This document shows, one piece after another, positions 15,812 to 23,595 of a DNA stretch of 64,000 nt. Below the pieces are notes generated by a model that saw only the letters and a list, made by a program, of their open reading frames with translations, made no database searches and was not told the DNA's origin. Numbering within the stretch: position 1 is the first letter of the stretch; every line of letters starts with the position of its first letter. The translations under genes were made by a program, and so were the position numbers. The DNA lies in contig NC_018632.1 in the NCBI RefSeq assembly GCF_000172635.2, forward strand, positions 3,100,001 to 3,164,000. Direction: 5' to 3'. This stretch comes from Alteromonas macleodii ATCC 27126. GTDB lineage: Bacteria; Pseudomonadota; Gammaproteobacteria; Enterobacterales; Alteromonadaceae.

Positions 15812-16093
15812 TTACTCGTCTAATGTTGTTGCTTCTTGAGTATCATCACTCGTTGACGCTAATGACGTGCCAGCGGCAAATCCACCTGCGCCTGCTAAAC
15901 CAATACCAACGACACCAACTCCGATTTCACCAAGCGTTGCAGCGCCCGCAAGAGCAATGGGCACAGTTGCTAACCCTGCTGTGCCAACAATGGCAATACC
16001 CAAACCAATCATAGCAATGCCAACGCCTAGCTGCTCCCAACCATCAAAGCCGCCGGACACCATTTCAATTTCACTTGTATTTAACTCTTTCAT
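15812..16093 (-). CDS. Double-glycine-leader, Gly/Ala-rich bacteriocin-like peptide
   Basis: A 93-residue precursor. Residues 1-15 (MKELNTSEIEMVSGG) match a double-glycine leader, with the expected E-L, E-I and V-S-G-G positions. Cleavage after GG would release a 78-residue peptide made of Gly, Ala, Ile, Val and Leu with GxxxG-type spacing (GVGIAMIGLGIAIVG and GVGVVGIGLAGAGG), no cysteine, and an acidic Ser/Thr-rich tail (STSDDTQEATTLDE). This is the design of class II microcins and two-peptide bacteriocins, exported by peptidase-containing ABC transporters. AAGGAAATGTAA gives a good ribosome-binding site. No exporter gene is nearby, so export would rely on a transporter elsewhere. Confidence 0.8.
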   Translation of the reverse strand: MKELNTSEIEMVSGGFDGWEQLGVGIAMIGLGIAIVGTAGLATVPIALAGAATLGEIGVGVVGIGLAGAGGFAAGTSLASTSDDTQEATTLDE

Positions 16094-16114
16094 TTACATT
16101 TCCTTGTTTTATTA

Positions 16115-16131
16115 GGCTTCCATTCGAAGCC
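16115..16131 (-). other. Leader hairpin of the double-glycine peptide operon
   Basis: GGCTTC and GAAGCC form a 6-bp stem with a five-base loop, ending about 20 bases before the start codon on the minus strand. It is too close to the gene to be an upstream terminator and may affect mRNA stability or translation. Confidence 0.35.
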
Positions 16132-16237
16132 AAAAACAGGGTAAAAAATGGAATAACAAATAGAAACTGTTCGATGGACGGGTTTTAACACTTAAGAGCT
16201 AAAGCACCGTCCAAACTGGTTTGGTTCGCTTTTTTTC

Positions 16238-18271
16238 CTACTGTTGGTCAGCTACAACATAAATTTCACCGTCGTAAATACCTTGGACGGTAAGCTTCTG
16301 GCTTGCCAGTGCCTGAAGGTAATCAATATGCGCTTGTTCCACTTTCTGTCCAGGAACAATAAGCGGAATACCAGGCGGATACGGTGTAATTAAACCTGCT
16401 GCAGTGCGTCCAACGCTGTTTTGCCATGGAATGGCTTCCCTAGGGCTGAAAAACGCTTTTGACGGAAGGTCGTCTAAATGAATTGGCGGAATGTCTGCCG
16501 GTAACGGACTCTTGCTCTTGCGCTTGCTTAGGTTAACGGCGCCATCATCAAGACGTTTTAACGCGTTGTATAGCCTTACAATTTTAGAGCGCATTCCACC
16601 TAGCGTAAGCAGTACTAGAATAGTGCTATGAGTAAACTTCTCGATTTCTAAACCAACTTCGTCCATTAAGAAACGATGTATTTCTTGGTTTGAATAATCA
16701 AGCGCCGATACGTCAATTAAGATTTTAAGCGGATCATGCCCAATGTTGTCACTTTCAAAGTGAGAAAACATATTCGCAAAGTCACTAGGCGAAAGTATTT
16801 TAAGTCGCTTAAACTTGGCCATTTGCGATTTGAGTTCGGCAACATTGCTCAATAGCTCATTAAGGATTTTGTAGCCTTCCATTTCCAGCTGCTGACGACA
16901 TACATCAAGCGAAGCAATGAGTTGATACTTGGGCGAGGTACTGGTGTGAATTGCAAACACTTCTTTAAAAAAGTCTTTATCGAAATCTGGATCGTTTACA
17001 TGAATAAAGGATGCTTGCGAGAACGCCGACACCACTTTGTGCGCAGAGTGAGTAATATAGTCTGCCCCAGCGGCGATAGCCGAGTAATCACGCAATGCAG
17101 GATGGAACAAGGAATACGCAAACCATGCTTCGTCAATGAACACTTTAATGCCATGCTCGTGGGCTAAATTTACGACTTGCTTAAGGTCAGTCAATAACCC
17201 GTCGTAGGTACAGCCCGTCAGTACGATAAGTTTAGCGTCAGTATTTTCTTCAATAAGCTGCTTAATTTGCGCCATTCTAGGCGGTGAGAAAATACCGTAT
17301 TCAGGGTTAAATACACTGTCTAAATACACCGGCATGGCTCGCGCCTGAATAATGCCGTAGTGCACTGACTTGTGGCAGTTTCTGTCGGCAATTACTTTGT
17401 CGCCTTCGCGCAACAGCGTCTGCAAAATGATTTTGTTTGATGTCGAAGAGCCGTTCGTGACGAAATAGGAATGACGAACTTCAAATGTATTCGCAACAGC
17501 GGCTTGCGCTTTACCAATAGCGTGAGTGCCATCTGATAGTGAGCCCAGCGAGTCTACGCTTACCGATAAGTCACTAACAAACACGTTACGCCCAAAGAAA
17601 CGATAAAAATCACTGATATAGGGTGAATTTCTAAAGCTTGCGCCACCGCTGTGACCTGGCGTATGCCACGAGTCATTAGACTCTACCACATAGTCTTTAT
17701 ATTCAGTCCAAAACGGCGTTTCGTTTCTATCATCAAAGTCATTGATGATATAACCCAAAATAGACTCTGGGTCTGAAATAATGTCGTTACGATAGAAGAA
17801 CGATTCAATGCCATTGGCTTGGTTTACAATATCCAACCCTTTTACTGCATCGCCTAAGACATACACGGGGAGTTCAGGGCGAATGCGTTTAATGGCGTCG
17901 ATAACTCTGGCGTTATTATCAATAACAGCGTTGCGTGCAGACGACTTTTCGCTTGTAGTTTTCTCGTTCGCGTTTTGTGAACTAACGCTTTCGGCTGCGG
18001 GGCTCGTATTTTCATTAAGTACGCCATTTAATGGCACAACGTCTGTCAGCTCTTTAACCTTCGCCACCACATCCCAGCTAAATACCACAGCTTGAATGTC
18101 ACCGTCTTCACGAACAAATTGTAGTGCCTTTGCAACAGAGTTCGCTTCAAGCAGGCTTATTTCAACGTCACTTCGGTCAAAGTAAGTGACGGTGTTGCCT
18201 ATACTCGAAGTGATTTGTTCCAATAAATCAACAGCATCTTCTATAACAAGAATTTTTAAATGAGGGCGCAT
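16238..18271 (-). CDS. Orn/Lys/Arg decarboxylase-family PLP enzyme
   Basis: A 677-residue fold-type I PLP enzyme of the ornithine/lysine/arginine decarboxylase group. The N-terminal about 165 residues resemble the receiver-like wing domain of this family (ILVIEDAVDLLEQI at 9-22), with a Ser/Thr/Asn-rich insert near 95-115. The PLP domain shows FVTNGSSTSNK (about 271), DRNCHKSVHYG, FIDEAWFAYS (PLP-ring aspartate) and SAHKVVSAFSQ with the Schiff-base lysine at residue 412. The C-terminal domain includes AAGLITPYPPGIPLIVPG. Such enzymes make cadaverine, putrescine or agmatine, consuming protons. The substrate cannot be set by eye. It is transcribed alone and ends about 145 bases before the bacteriocin-like operon. 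Confidence 0.88.
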   Translation of the reverse strand: MRPHLKILVIEDAVDLLEQITSSIGNTVTYFDRSDVEISLLEANSVAKALQFVREDGDIQAVVFSWDVVAKVKELTDVVPLNGVLNENTSPAAESVSSQNANEKTTSEKSSARNAVIDNNARVIDAIKRIRPELPVYVLGDAVKGLDIVNQANGIESFFYRNDIISDPESILGYIINDFDDRNETPFWTEYKDYVVESNDSWHTPGHSGGASFRNSPYISDFYRFFGRNVFVSDLSVSVDSLGSLSDGTHAIGKAQAAVANTFEVRHSYFVTNGSSTSNKIILQTLLREGDKVIADRNCHKSVHYGIIQARAMPVYLDSVFNPEYGIFSPPRMAQIKQLIEENTDAKLIVLTGCTYDGLLTDLKQVVNLAHEHGIKVFIDEAWFAYSLFHPALRDYSAIAAGADYITHSAHKVVSAFSQASFIHVNDPDFDKDFFKEVFAIHTSTSPKYQLIASLDVCRQQLEMEGYKILNELLSNVAELKSQMAKFKRLKILSPSDFANMFSHFESDNIGHDPLKILIDVSALDYSNQEIHRFLMDEVGLEIEKFTHSTILVLLTLGGMRSKIVRLYNALKRLDDGAVNLSKRKSKSPLPADIPPIHLDDLPSKAFFSPREAIPWQNSVGRTAAGLITPYPPGIPLIVPGQKVEQAHIDYLQALASQKLTVQGIYDGEIYVVADQQ

Positions 18272-18323
18272 TAACCAACCATGTAATTAATAATGAGCAT
18301 TTAGCGCTAGGCTAAAACTCACA

Positions 18324-18350
18324 AAACTAAGAATCAATAAACTAAGAATC
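18324..18350. repeat. Short direct repeat upstream of the decarboxylase gene
   Basis: Two exact copies of AAACTAAGAATC (18324-18335 and 18339-18350) with a 15-base period, in the divergent promoter region between the decarboxylase and the 121-residue gene. It could be a regulator site with two half-sites per helix face, or chance in AT-rich DNA. Confidence 0.35.
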
Positions 18351-18469
18351 TATAAACGAAAACAGTAAAACTAAAAATAGTGTAACTCTGAATTTCACTG
18401 GTGTCGTGTAAACTCTTGCTATGTCGTAATAAAAGTGCGTAAACGAATTGGACGAGGGCTAAATCACGC

Positions 18470-18835
18470 ATGCACACACCTTCCCTTCAGAACCAATTCC
18501 CACACGCTTATCTCTCAAAATCAACGGAGCACACGAAGAACCTACGAGAATTTCTACACTACGCGAAAAATGTGCTCCCTTCTATTGCATCTGCAAAGAA
18601 AAACGCCTGGCCAATACATCATGACCACTGCTTTATGCGGGTGATTTTAGACAATATTGTCGGCTGTGCGTGGTATGAGGTCATTCCCTCGCCGGCCTAT
18701 AACAACCTGACCGACGAGCAAGCCAGCGCAGCATTAAACCTTGCCAGACAGATAGCCACTGAGAATGTTTCGCTTCACGTACTCAACCAACGCTCAAAAC
18801 AATGGCGCAATAAGCAGCTAAAGCTGGAGTTTTAG
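18470..18835 (+). CDS. Conserved-looking hypothetical protein (121 aa)
   Basis: A soluble 121-residue protein with no signal or membrane segment. The core CFMRVILDNIVGCAWYEVIPSPAYNNLTDEQASAALNLARQI, rich in aromatic and conserved-looking positions, and the basic end NQRSKQWRNKQLKLEF suggest a real small protein, possibly nucleic-acid linked. I do not recognise the family. The stop codon is one base before the start of the next gene, so the two are translationally coupled. The start codon used is the first ATG; a later one is possible. Confidence 0.7.
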   Translation: MHTPSLQNQFPHAYLSKSTEHTKNLREFLHYAKNVLPSIASAKKNAWPIHHDHCFMRVILDNIVGCAWYEVIPSPAYNNLTDEQASAALNLARQIATENVSLHVLNQRSKQWRNKQLKLEF

Positions 18836-18836
18836 T

Positions 18837-19043
18837 ATGACAAAACGAACATCCATTAACGACGCAATTTTAATAGAGGTTGGCCAAGACCTAGAGCGAA
18901 TTGTGAAAGACAAACGTGCGCAATGGCGGGCTAATAACGCGAAAGCGCGTCGCAGACAACGCCGATATAAAAAGAAGCTTATTGCAGAACTTCCGCGAAT
19001 TATCACCGATATTCATAGCACATATCCCGAAGATGAAGCCTAA
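18837..19043 (+). CDS. Small basic hypothetical protein (68 aa)
   Basis: A 68-residue, highly basic and probably helical protein (VKDKRAQWRANNAKARRRQRRYKKKLIAELPRI in its middle), with an acidic end. It starts one base after the stop codon of the 121-residue gene, so both belong to one transcript. The charge pattern fits RNA or DNA binding, but no family is recognised. The partner gene also ends in a basic stretch. Confidence 0.65.
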   Translation: MTKRTSINDAILIEVGQDLERIVKDKRAQWRANNAKARRRQRRYKKKLIAELPRIITDIHSTYPEDEA

Positions 19044-19149
19044 AGCACTATCATAAAAAAAATCAATTACCTACAATCACTGCTAGAAAGTTGCGCTTAA
19101 CAGAGCGTAACGTAAATTAATTCCTACTAAGAAAGTGACAGGACATACC

Positions 19150-19806
19150 ATGGCGTTTAATTTAGCTATTAATAACGATATTGCTGTAATCACCTTTGAC
19201 GACGGAAAAGTTAACGCCGTTGGGTTTGAGCTTATTCAGCAGTTTAACGATGCCTTAGATGAAGCAGAGCAAAACGCAAAAGCGGTTGTATTACACGGTG
19301 GTGAAGGCAAGTTTTGCGGCGGGTTTGATTTATCGGTAATGAAAGCCGACGACAAAGCAAAACAACACGAGTTGGTGTCAAAAGGCGCTGAGTTAATCGT
19401 ACGTCTTTATAGCTTCCCACTACCTGTAGTCGTTGCTGCAGAAGGTCACAGCATTGCAATGGGCGCAATTATGCTTATGGCTGCTGACCTACGCATTGGT
19501 AAAGACGCAGATACTAAGTATGGTCTTAATGAAACCGCCATTGGTATGGTACTGCCGCCTTTCGGTATGGAACTAGCCAAAGCTAGATTAGCAAATACGT
19601 CTCAAACTGAAGCTTTACTTTTCTCACGTATTTATCAAGGCAGTGAAGCGGTAAAAGCGGGCTTTTTAGATGCTGCAGTACCTCAAGAGCAGGTATTAGC
19701 GACAGCCATGGGTTATGCAGAAAAGTTGAAGATGTTGCCTAGACAGTCTTTTGCTGAGTCTAAAATTCAGTTGCGTAAAGAGACAATAGCCAAGATGCAA
19801 GCCTAG
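19150..19806 (+). CDS. Enoyl-CoA hydratase/isomerase (crotonase) family protein
   Basis: A 218-residue crotonase-fold protein, short for the family. The oxyanion-hole motifs are present as GGEGKFCGGFDLS (about 50-62) and EGHSIAMGAIMLMAADLRIG (about 97-116), followed by the trimer-forming C-terminus. The glutamate positions of classical hydratases (Glu144/164 in the rat enzyme) are not clearly matched: the region reads YGLNETAIGMVLPPFGMELAKARL, with one Glu and a Pro-Pro. It could act as a hydratase, isomerase or thioesterase on a CoA ester. The ATG at 19150 is preferred to the GTG at 19135 because AGGA lies 7-8 bases before it. Confidence 0.88.
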   Translation: MAFNLAINNDIAVITFDDGKVNAVGFELIQQFNDALDEAEQNAKAVVLHGGEGKFCGGFDLSVMKADDKAKQHELVSKGAELIVRLYSFPLPVVVAAEGHSIAMGAIMLMAADLRIGKDADTKYGLNETAIGMVLPPFGMELAKARLANTSQTEALLFSRIYQGSEAVKAGFLDAAVPQEQVLATAMGYAEKLKMLPRQSFAESKIQLRKETIAKMQA

Positions 19807-19864
19807 GCCCTAGTTTGTAATAACGCGTTGAGACTTGTTACTTCAACGCGTTGTTTAGAAGTGA

Positions 19865-20380
19865 TTACTTTACAGGGCCAGAACGGCGCTCTATCTCTTC
19901 TTTAAGTGCGCTTCTAAGGCCTAGCTCAAAGCTTAATTCTGCAAGCACAAATAGTGGTCCTATTGCCAGCCCCATTATGTCGTCGACAAACGCAGGCTTT
20001 TTACCTTCATAGTGATGACCAATAAACTGAAGCACCCAACCACCAATAAAAATGCCAAGTGAGATAGCAAGCCATGTTCCCACTTCATTCTGTGCGATGG
20101 GTTGAGCGAAATAGACCATAGCCCCCGTGATAAGCGTCATCACTATGCCAAGTTTTATATCTAACTTAATGTAGAACGCATTACCAATTGCCCAAACAAA
20201 GAGCGCTGGGCTTATGATCATTTCCCCAAAAATTGGCGCGCTAACTAGAAACGCAGGCTTACTTAGTAGACAGAAAACCGAGAAAACAATTAGCGGAATA
20301 CCGACATAATGGGTGTATATGTTTCTTTGATCTCTGTGGTACTTGGCGTACTCACTCAAGTGCTGTTCTAAATTTTTCAT
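19865..20380 (-). CDS. Mpo1-like/DUF962 membrane protein
   Basis: A 171-residue integral membrane protein of the DUF962 (yeast Mpo1/YGL010w-like) family. It begins LEQHLSEYAKYHRDQRNIYTHYVGIPLIVFSV, with the conserved His of the first conserved block, has four to five hydrophobic helices, and carries the second block FIGHHYEGKKPAF (about 121-133). Mpo1 is an Fe(II)-dependent dioxygenase that alpha-oxidises 2-hydroxy fatty acids; the histidines proposed to bind iron are present here. The function in bacteria is inferred. It converges on the crotonase gene, whose possible fatty-acid role could be related. Confidence 0.85.
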   Translation of the reverse strand: MKNLEQHLSEYAKYHRDQRNIYTHYVGIPLIVFSVFCLLSKPAFLVSAPIFGEMIISPALFVWAIGNAFYIKLDIKLGIVMTLITGAMVYFAQPIAQNEVGTWLAISLGIFIGGWVLQFIGHHYEGKKPAFVDDIMGLAIGPLFVLAELSFELGLRSALKEEIERRSGPVK

Positions 20381-20567
20381 ACTGCGTCACCCATAAGTTA
20401 TATCAAGGTGTTAGTTTACTCCCTTCTTTCGCTTACAAACTGTCGTTTTGACGACAAAGTGGAGGTATAGTGGTACTCTTCGTGCTATTTGAGCTCAACG
20501 ATTAAAGATGAACTTAGTTGGCTATCGCGAATCATAGTGAAATTGATTAAAAACAATTGGAGTTTTC

Positions 20568-21431
20568 ATGACTTACAGGAAGTACCTTTGGGCTTTGACA
20601 GGTTCTGCGCTTCTTTCTTTAACAGCGTGCAGCTCGGTCTCCTCTCTCTATTCAAATGAAAGTGAAGGTAGTGAAAAGCGTACCGAAGGCAAACCACTTA
20701 CGTTAGCAGACAGTCATTGGCAGGTTGAAAGTATAGACCGAGCAGGAATTATCGATTTCAGCCATGTTACGCTTAACGTAAATTCAAACGGAGACACTAG
20801 CAGAGTAAGCGGCAGTACAGGTTGTAATCAGTTTACCGGAGCGCTAGATGTTGATGAAGCCGATACGGTATTTAGTAATAAAAGCTCAGCTGAATCCTTT
20901 TCCACTGATAAGCTCATTCTCACTAAAAAGGCATGTGCGCCTGCACTGATGAAACAAGAGCAACGCTTCATCGAAATGTTGGCCGCATCGGCAAGTTATT
21001 CGATAGTGGAAAATACTTGGTTGGTGCTTTACGACAGTAGTGATAATGAAACGATTAGAGCGATTGCTGCACAGATTTCTCAATCGACGACAAACAAATC
21101 GGCAAGTGCGACAAAAAGTAATGTAGATACGAAATTGTCTGACCTGGCGTCATCGCAAAAACAAGATGTAGTTGGCTCAAATGAACAAGAGTCGACCAAA
21201 ACGTACAAATGTGAAACGCCTAATGCCAATCTCGCTACTTTACGTGTAAATACGCTGGGGCCTGACACATTGGCTTTATCATTAAACAACACCCATCACA
21301 TTGTGCAGTTATCACGTTCAGCATCGGGGGCAAAATACACCAACAACAAGAACGTAGTGTTTTGGAATAAAGGTGATGTTGCTACCCTATCGATCAACTC
21401 AGGTTATTACCATTGTAGTTTAAGCACCTAA
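20568..21431 (+). CDS. Lipoprotein with META and MliC domains
   Basis: A 287-residue lipoprotein: signal sequence and lipobox LTAC (Cys about residue 21). Residues about 45-170 form a META (HslJ-like) domain, with the typical GSTGCNQFTG core and LILTKKACAPALMKQEQRF. After a Ser/Lys/Gln-rich linker, residues about 215-287 match the MliC fold (YKCETPN, then LSRSASGAKYTNNKNVVFWNKGDVATL and a final YHC), the membrane-bound inhibitor of C-type lysozyme. The Cys pair expected in MliC is present. The combination suggests an envelope-stress protein that blocks lysozyme. TTGGAG precedes the start codon. Confidence 0.87.
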   Translation: MTYRKYLWALTGSALLSLTACSSVSSLYSNESEGSEKRTEGKPLTLADSHWQVESIDRAGIIDFSHVTLNVNSNGDTSRVSGSTGCNQFTGALDVDEADTVFSNKSSAESFSTDKLILTKKACAPALMKQEQRFIEMLAASASYSIVENTWLVLYDSSDNETIRAIAAQISQSTTNKSASATKSNVDTKLSDLASSQKQDVVGSNEQESTKTYKCETPNANLATLRVNTLGPDTLALSLNNTHHIVQLSRSASGAKYTNNKNVVFWNKGDVATLSINSGYYHCSLST

Positions 21432-21495
21432 AGCGAAATCGACGCTTACTTGTCTGTTTTAGGCTTAGTCTCTACCTTAATATTTACCTCACATG

Positions 21496-21520
21496 ATGAA
21501 AGGGCCTAAGCTGCCCTTTT
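21496..21520 (+). terminator. Terminator after the META-MliC lipoprotein gene
   Basis: AAAGGGC and GCCCTTTT pair across a seven-base loop about 65 bases past the stop codon. A second, weaker stem (AATTGC/GCAATT) follows at about 21544-21560. Confidence 0.6.
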
Positions 21521-21983
21521 AACTTCTCTTTTCAACAGTATCAAATTGCGAAGAGCAATTGCTTTTAGCCCCGCAAGGTTAACCCTTACCTCCAACTCAA
21601 TTAGTTTCAGTTAAACATTTTCGCACCTTTAATTGGTCAATCAAAAACGAATTAAGCATGGGGATAGCTAATTCTTTATATTTTTAATGATTACACTTTT
21701 TACTGTTTAAAATCATTCACTTACCAGCAAGCTTCGCAGGTTACTCCTAGCCATTCCGCTTCTGTAACAATGCTCACAAGTTGAAACAATAGTTAGAACA
21801 CTATACAATTTATTTTTATTGAACGGCCAATTAAAATAAAAACATCAGTAAAAAGACGTGCGACATTACGTCCTAAAACCTTCAATAATGCGCCATTGGC
21901 GCAGTAGGTAATGATGTTTTTTACAGGGTGACTTTTACAAAGCGAAAGTGTTCTATTCGAGCAAGTTAGCACTTCAATAAAGA

Positions 21984-22021
21984 AAATAGTTTCAACACTA
22001 TTCATCATTTTGAAACTATTT
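21984..22021. promoter_or_regulatory. 12-bp inverted repeat upstream of betB
   Basis: AAATAGTTTCAA (21984-21995) and TTGAAACTATTT (22010-22021) are exact complements separated by 14 bases, ending 89 bases before the betB start. The spacing fits a dimeric regulator binding two adjacent turns, perhaps a choline-responsive repressor encoded elsewhere, since no betI is in the window. A hairpin in RNA is the alternative. Confidence 0.5.
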
Positions 22022-22110
22022 CTACGTATTAGGTATTTGTAATAGAAGTTAATTCGCAGTACCCGCAAATTGGCGAAAGTTTTAGTCCTTTTAAAAGTAG
22101 GAGTTTATGC

Positions 22111-23577
22111 ATGTCATTACCGACTTATCAGAATTTCATTCACGGCAAGCCGATGGCAAACAAAAGCAAAGAAACCTTTGCTGTAACCAACCCCGCAACC
22201 GGTGAGGTAATTTACCACGTAGAAGTGGCTGATGAGTTTATTCAACAAGAAGCAATTAAAAGCGCTAAAGAAGGTTTTTCAGTGTGGTCAGCAATGATGC
22301 CAATTGAAAGAACCCGCATTCTTAATAAAGCGGTTGCATTGCTTCGTGAGCGTAATGACGAACTCGCTAAACTTGAAGTACTCGATACCGGTAAGCCTAT
22401 TCAAGAAGCCGACTGTGTTGATATTGAAACTGGCGCTGATGTCATTGAGTACTATGCCGGCCTAGCTCCTACTCAACTAGGTACCCAGCAACCTGTGGGT
22501 GGCGATTTCTTCTACACGCGCAAAGAAGCGCTAGGTATCTGTGCCGGTATTGGCGCATGGAACTACCCTATTCAAATCGCTTGCTGGAAATCAGGCCCCG
22601 CCCTTGCCGCAGGTAATGCGTTTATATTTAAGCCGTCAGAAGAAACCCCGATGGGTGCGCTTAAACTGGCTGAAATTTTCACCGAAGCTGGCGTACCTGA
22701 CGGCGTATTTAATGTGGTTCAAGGCGCAGCACAAGTAGGCCAGTGGCTTACAAACAGCCCTGACATAGAGAAAGTATCGTTTACTGGTGAAGTAGGCACA
22801 GGTAAAAAAGTGATGCAAAGCGCCGCTGCGTCGAACTTAAAAGACGTGACAATGGAGCTTGGCGGTAAATCACCGCTTGTGGTATTCGAAGATGCCGACA
22901 TTAGCCAAGCTATCAGCGCCGCTATGCTTGGTAATTTTTATACCCAAGGTGAAATCTGCACTAACTGCACCCGTGTTTACGTTCAACGTTCTGTTTATCA
23001 AGCCTTTATTGATGAGCTTAAAGCCCGTACCGAAAACAATATTGTTATGGGCGATCCGCTTGACCCTAACGTAAACCTAGGCGCACTTATTTCTAAAAAG
23101 CACCAAGAGCTGGTACTTGGCTATATTGCCAAAGGAAAAGAAGAAGGCGCAACGCTGTTAACCGGCGGGAACGCCGCCTCTCCGGCATCTGCGCCAAATG
23201 GCTATTTTGTTGAGCCAACAATTTTCACTGACTGCACTGACGATATGACTATCGTTAAAGAAGAGATCTTCGGACCAGTAATGAGCGTGTTAGTTTTCGA
23301 TGATGAAGACGAAGTGATCGCACGCGCGAATGACACTGAGCTAGGTTTAGCTGCCGGTGTATTTAGTAAGGATATCCAGCGTGCGCACCGCGTTATCCAC
23401 CAACTTCAAGCCGGTATTTGCTGGATAAATGCATATGGAAACTCTCCGGCTGAAATGCCTGTAGGCGGCTACAAACAGTCTGGCATTGGACGTGAAAACG
23501 GCGTTGAAACGCTTAATAGCTACACACAAACCAAGTCGGTTTATGTAGGTATGAGCCAAATTGAGAGCCCGTTTTAA
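22111..23577 (+). CDS. betB: Betaine aldehyde dehydrogenase
   Basis: A 488-residue NAD(P)-dependent aldehyde dehydrogenase that oxidises betaine aldehyde to glycine betaine in the cytoplasm. The cofactor and active-site motifs are present: [23 protein letters not shown] (about 146-168), FTGEVGTG (about 229), the catalytic-base segment [17 protein letters not shown] (about 247-263) and the nucleophile in [11 protein letters not shown] (Cys about 289). The N-terminus [10 protein letters not shown] is BetB-like. TAGGAG precedes the ATG by seven bases. betA starts 18 bases downstream, which fixes the substrate with good confidence. Confidence 0.95.
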   Translation: MSLPTYQNFIHGKPMANKSKETFAVTNPATGEVIYHVEVADEFIQQEAIKSAKEGFSVWSAMMPIERTRILNKAVALLRERNDELAKLEVLDTGKPIQEADCVDIETGADVIEYYAGLAPTQLGTQQPVGGDFFYTRKEALGICAGIGAWNYPIQIACWKSGPALAAGNAFIFKPSEETPMGALKLAEIFTEAGVPDGVFNVVQGAAQVGQWLTNSPDIEKVSFTGEVGTGKKVMQSAAASNLKDVTMELGGKSPLVVFEDADISQAISAAMLGNFYTQGEICTNCTRVYVQRSVYQAFIDELKARTENNIVMGDPLDPNVNLGALISKKHQELVLGYIAKGKEEGATLLTGGNAASPASAPNGYFVEPTIFTDCTDDMTIVKEEIFGPVMSVLVFDDEDEVIARANDTELGLAAGVFSKDIQRAHRVIHQLQAGICWINAYGNSPAEMPVGGYKQSGIGRENGVETLNSYTQTKSVYVGMSQIESPF

Positions 23578-23595
23578 GCCGCAGTAGGAGTACAT

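Larger units (their letters stand above)
21432..22110. other. Long non-coding region upstream of betB
   Basis: About 680 AT-rich bases. It contains the terminator of the preceding gene and, nearer betB, a perfect 12-bp inverted repeat (21984-22021). A 91-codon minus-strand frame (21793-22068) lies across the repeat; it has no ribosome-binding site or recognisable motif and is not called. The length leaves room for a long 5' leader or a small RNA. Confidence 0.5.

Noticed and set aside
16094..16237. Exporter or immunity gene upstream of the double-glycine peptide
   Set aside because: The gap is only 144 bases with small hairpins; the next gene is a PLP decarboxylase.
21793..22068. 91-codon minus-strand frame upstream of betB
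   Set aside because: No ribosome-binding site or recognisable motif; it overlaps a perfect inverted repeat, and its composition is what AT-rich non-coding DNA gives.
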